From contig CAIQJD010000688.1 of assembly GCA_903872005.1 (NCBI GenBank), forward strand, positions 1 through 6,151: DNA of 6,151 bases, given 5' to 3'. The stretch's first letter is position 1. Each line of letters starts with the position of its first letter. Position numbers and translations under genes: made by a program. The notes under the pieces were generated by a model, which saw nothing but the letters and a program-made list of their open reading frames with translations, searched no databases and was not told the origin of the DNA. This DNA is from an uncultured bacterium (GTDB lineage: Bacteria; Chloroflexota; Anaerolineae; JACIWP01). This document shows, one piece after another, positions 3,650 through 6,151 of the stretch.

Positions 3650-6151
3650 ATGGCAAACCCGATGGATCGCCGACGCGGTGACTGGAAATCGTTCGCATGG
3701 TTCGCGGCGCTGATGGGGCTGGCGTGGTGTCTCGCCGGCTGCCAGGCGACGCCGGCGGCGCTTCCCACCGCGACGCTTCCCGCCCCTCCGCCGGCCAGCG
3801 CCACGCCGACGAGCAGCATGGGCGGCATGCCGCGCCCTCCGACCGATGCGCCCATGACGGTCAGCAACACGCCGGCCGGCGCGGCGACCGCCACGCCGGC
3901 GGCTACGGCGACCAGGCCGGCGTCTGTGGCGACTTTGCCGGCCGCGCCGACGATCATTGCAGAGTGGCGCATTGGCGCGCTGCCGGCCGCGGCGCGTGCT
4001 CCCGCCGGCATTGTAGAGCTGGATGGCCGGCTGTATGTGGTCAGCCGCACCGATGGCGGCGTGGCCGTCCTGGAGAAAGAGCAATTGACGCGCCTGATCC
4101 CGGTCTGCGCCGCGCCGGCCGGTATCGTGGCCGATGCGGCCACCCATCGTGTCTTCGTGGGCTGCGAGGACGACAAGGCGCTGCACGTGATTCAGGATCA
4201 GAAGATCGTGGCCGTCTGGAAGCTGGAAGAGCCGCCGCAGGCGCTGGCTGTGGCGGCCGGCCGGGTCTTCGTCGGCTCGGGCAGCCGCGGCCAGATAGAT
4301 GTCCTGGACGCCACGAGCGGCGCGCGGCGCGGCTCCTTTGGCATCAAGGGGGCCACCAGTATCCTGGGATTAGCCGCCGACGCCGGGGCGCGCCGGCTCT
4401 ACGTGGCGGCTTACGAGCATCAGTTCGCGGTGGATTTCGAGTCGGGCGAAGTGCTGGCGGCCAAGACTTACGGGGGATACAATACGTTGGTGGTGGATCC
4501 GGCGCGCCGGCGCTGGTACACCAATGACTATGAGAGTGGCTCCTCTCAGCAATACCTGGTCGCCCTGGATCAGAAGACCGGCGATGTGGTGGGGCGCGCG
4601 CCCCTGGGCGGCGACCCACGTCAGGCCATCGCGCATCCGACCACCGGCCGCATCTATGTGGCGAACTCCTATGGCAATACCGTTACCGTCATCGAGCCGG
4701 AGCAGATGGCGGTGATCGCCACGATCCCGGTCGGCCGGCAACCGCAATCGCTCTGTCTGGATGCTGCCGGCAGCCGGCTCTACGTGGCGAACTACGAGAG
4801 CCATAGCATCAGCGTGCTGGATGTAGTGAGCAATCGTCTGGTCGCGACGCTGCCGCTGGCGTTGATTCCTACCGACATGGTCGCGGATGGGGCGCGCGGC
4901 GCGTTGTATGCTCTGGCGCCGGCGACCAATACGATCTTCGCGCTGCGCGATGGGAAGACGATGCAGGAGTTGGCCGCCGGCCGGGAGCCGGTTGCGCTCA
5001 GTCTCGATGCGGCCGGCGGGCGGCTCTACGCGGTCAACTATGTCGGCCAGAGCGTCTCGACCATCGCGCTGGACACGGGGAAGGCGCAGGAGACGCTGCT
5101 CGCCGGCCGGCCCATCGCCGTTGCCCTGGATGCGGCGCGCGGCCGGCTGTATGCCGGCGGCGAGATTCTGACCCTGGATGGCATGAAAGCGGTCGGCAAG
5201 GTCACGCTGCAGGGGTTGACGATGCCCGGCGGGCCAACGCCGGCGCCGGCGCAGATTGAGGTGGACAGCGTCAAGGATCGCCTGTTCATTGTGGCGTCCA
5301 ATAATGTGCCCGGCTCCAATGGCGGCATGATCATCTATGTCTGGGATGTGGCGGCCGGCCAACAACTGGCGAGCCAGTTGGGCGGTCTGACGACGTCGGC
5401 GATAGTCCTGGACGCGGCCGGCCGGCGGCTCTATTCGACCGGCGGGCGTTTCGGTCAGTTCAAGCTCTACGTGGACGACGCCGACGCGCTGCGCCACATT
5501 GCCGAACGCGTCTACCCGGTGATGCCGGTGGGCCTGGCGTATCAGCCGGCGACGCACCATCTCTTCGTGGCCTTCGGCGACCCCTACAGCGCCAACGCGG
5601 ATGCCACCTGGGAACTGCACATCGTGGACGCGCGCACGTTGGGCGATGTGGCGCGCTGGAAGTTGCCAGCGCAGCCGGTGCGCCTGACGGCCGACCCGAC
5701 CAGCGGGCGCGTCTACGTGGCGGTCGGGGCGACCGGGCGCGTCCTGGTGGTTCAGGATGTGGCGCTGCCGGCCCCGCCGGCGCCTACCAGCACCTCCAGC
5801 CCGACGCCCTGGCCGACCTACACGCCTTCGGCCACGCCCCCGCCGGCGACGCGCACGCCCACGCGCGCCGCGACCCTGGCGGCGCCCACGCCGACGCCCT
5901 GCCCGGTCGGACTGTTGCGCTCCTTCGCCCCGTATTGGACGCCGGCCGTACAGGCGGCCGCCGGCTGCCCGGCGCGCGACGAGCAGGCGATGGATGCGGC
6001 CGAGCAGACTTTCGAGAAGGGGCGCATGTTGTGGCGCTCCGATCGCACCTTAATCTACATCGTCGCCAATAGCGGCGCGTATTGGGTGCGCGGCGATGCC
6101 TGGGGCCAACTGGTGGAAAGCTTCTGCGGGACGCCGCCGGCCGGCAAGCTG
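3650..6151 (+). CDS. Large beta-propeller (YVTN/YncE-like) lipoprotein, cut by the right window edge
   Basis: The frame from ATG 3650 is open for 834 codons to the window end. GAGGAG (3636-3641) lies 8 nt upstream. Residues 1-31 form a lipoprotein signal (basic DRRR, hydrophobic core, lipobox LAGC, Cys31), so the protein should be membrane-anchored and outside the cytoplasm. Residues 32 to about 100 are a Thr/Pro/Ala-rich linker. From about 112 to 703 there are 14 blade repeats of 38-50 residues, each with a core such as RLYVANY or RIYVANS; these start at residues 127, 167, 205, 249, 288, 334, 376, 418, 458, 499, 544, 593, 637 and 687. Fourteen blades would suit two seven-bladed propellers. 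A second Thr/Pro linker (707-750) leads to a domain with Cys751, Cys773, Cys826 and FEKGRMLWR (788-796), unfinished at the edge. YVTN propellers usually bind ligands or proteins; the partner here is unknown. Confidence 0.9.
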   Translation, partial: MANPMDRRRGDWKSFAWFAALMGLAWCLAGCQATPAALPTATLPAPPPASATPTSSMGGMPRPPTDAPMTVSNTPAGAATATPAATATRPASVATLPAAPTIIAEWRIGALPAAARAPAGIVELDGRLYVVSRTDGGVAVLEKEQLTRLIPVCAAPAGIVADAATHRVFVGCEDDKALHVIQDQKIVAVWKLEEPPQALAVAAGRVFVGSGSRGQIDVLDATSGARRGSFGIKGATSILGLAADAGARRLYVAAYEHQFAVDFESGEVLAAKTYGGYNTLVVDPARRRWYTNDYESGSSQQYLVALDQKTGDVVGRAPLGGDPRQAIAHPTTGRIYVANSYGNTVTVIEPEQMAVIATIPVGRQPQSLCLDAAGSRLYVANYESHSISVLDVVSNRLVATLPLALIPTDMVADGARGALYALAPATNTIFALRDGKTMQELAAGREPVALSLDAAGGRLYAVNYVGQSVSTIALDTGKAQETLLAGRPIAVALDAARGRLYAGGEILTLDGMKAVGKVTLQGLTMPGGPTPAPAQIEVDSVKDRLFIVASNNVPGSNGGMIIYVWDVAAGQQLASQLGGLTTSAIVLDAAGRRLYSTGGRFGQFKLYVDDADALRHIAERVYPVMPVGLAYQPATHHLFVAFGDPYSANADATWELHIVDARTLGDVARWKLPAQPVRLTADPTSGRVYVAVGATGRVLVVQDVALPAPPAPTSTSSPTPWPTYTPSATPPPATRTPTRAATLAAPTPTPCPVGLLRSFAPYWTPAVQAAAGCPARDEQAMDAAEQTFEKGRMLWRSDRTLIYIVANSGAYWVRGDAWGQLVESFCGTPPAGKL

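Noticed and set aside
3424..4186. Two overlapping minus-strand frames (to 4176 and 4186) across the divergent promoters and the lipoprotein N-terminus
   Set aside because: They read through the leader terminator and both promoters, and are antisense to the Thr/Pro linker. Their Ala/Gly/Arg composition mirrors that linker.
3697..4527. A 276-codon plus-strand frame within the lipoprotein gene
   Set aside because: It is a +2 shadow of the 834-codon frame, Arg/Gly/Ala-rich, and has no ribosome site.
4370..5620. A 416-codon minus-strand frame with regular internal similarity
   Set aside because: It is antisense to the blade repeats of the lipoprotein; its apparent repeats (RHVEPAAG and variants) are the mirror of the real RLYVAN repeats.
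5762..5899. Short-period repeats in the Thr/Pro-rich stretch, as a possible CRISPR or satellite
   Set aside because: The repetition is simple codon repetition (ACG, CCG, CCC) encoding a Thr/Pro linker, with no conserved repeat-spacer structure.

Overview
The window looks like a piece of a GC-rich bacterial chromosome (GC clearly above 60% by eye), most likely from the Chloroflexota, class Anaerolineae or near it. This is an inference. It rests on a secreted lipoprotein with long Thr/Pro-rich linkers flanking a YVTN-type beta-propeller region, on a C-terminal motif of the kind common in secreted Anaerolineae proteins, and on a very small SWIM zinc-finger protein next to a UPF0104 membrane protein. 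No rRNA, tRNA, CRISPR array, transposase or phage gene was seen.

Layout from left to right. Positions 1-77 hold the first 25 codons of a minus-strand gene that runs off the left edge and starts with a membrane or signal segment. It has its own promoter with a duplicated 11-bp element (110-131). Positions 163-1815 are a compact minus-strand operon, transcribed right to left: a small SWIM zinc-finger protein, a UPF0104/LPG-synthase-TM membrane protein and holo-ACP synthase (acpS). The first two overlap by 4 nt through a TTG start, and acpS follows after 4 nt. A near-consensus promoter (2003-2031) drives the operon through a leader of about 180 nt. Positions 2069-3427 are a minus-strand uracil permease of the NAT/NCS2 family (uraA type). 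Its 5' leader holds a clear intrinsic terminator, preceded by a hairpin that resembles the PyrR-binding loop of pyrimidine attenuators. Positions 3548-3618 hold two divergent promoters. From 3650 to the right edge one plus-strand frame is open for 834 codons without a stop. It encodes a lipoprotein with 14 beta-propeller blade repeats (room for two seven-bladed propellers) between Thr/Pro-rich linkers, followed by a C-terminal domain cut by the window edge.

How they fit together: the permease is a pyrimidine-salvage gene that appears to be controlled by premature termination in its leader. The SWIM/UPF0104/acpS operon combines a membrane-lipid or glycolipid type protein with the enzyme that activates acyl carrier protein, so a loose envelope-lipid theme is possible. 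The large lipoprotein is a surface protein of unknown ligand.

The strongest unusual signals are the PyrR-like attenuator, the 14-blade lipoprotein, and a roughly tenfold excess of the palindrome GCCGGC (about 66 hand-counted copies in 6.15 kb).
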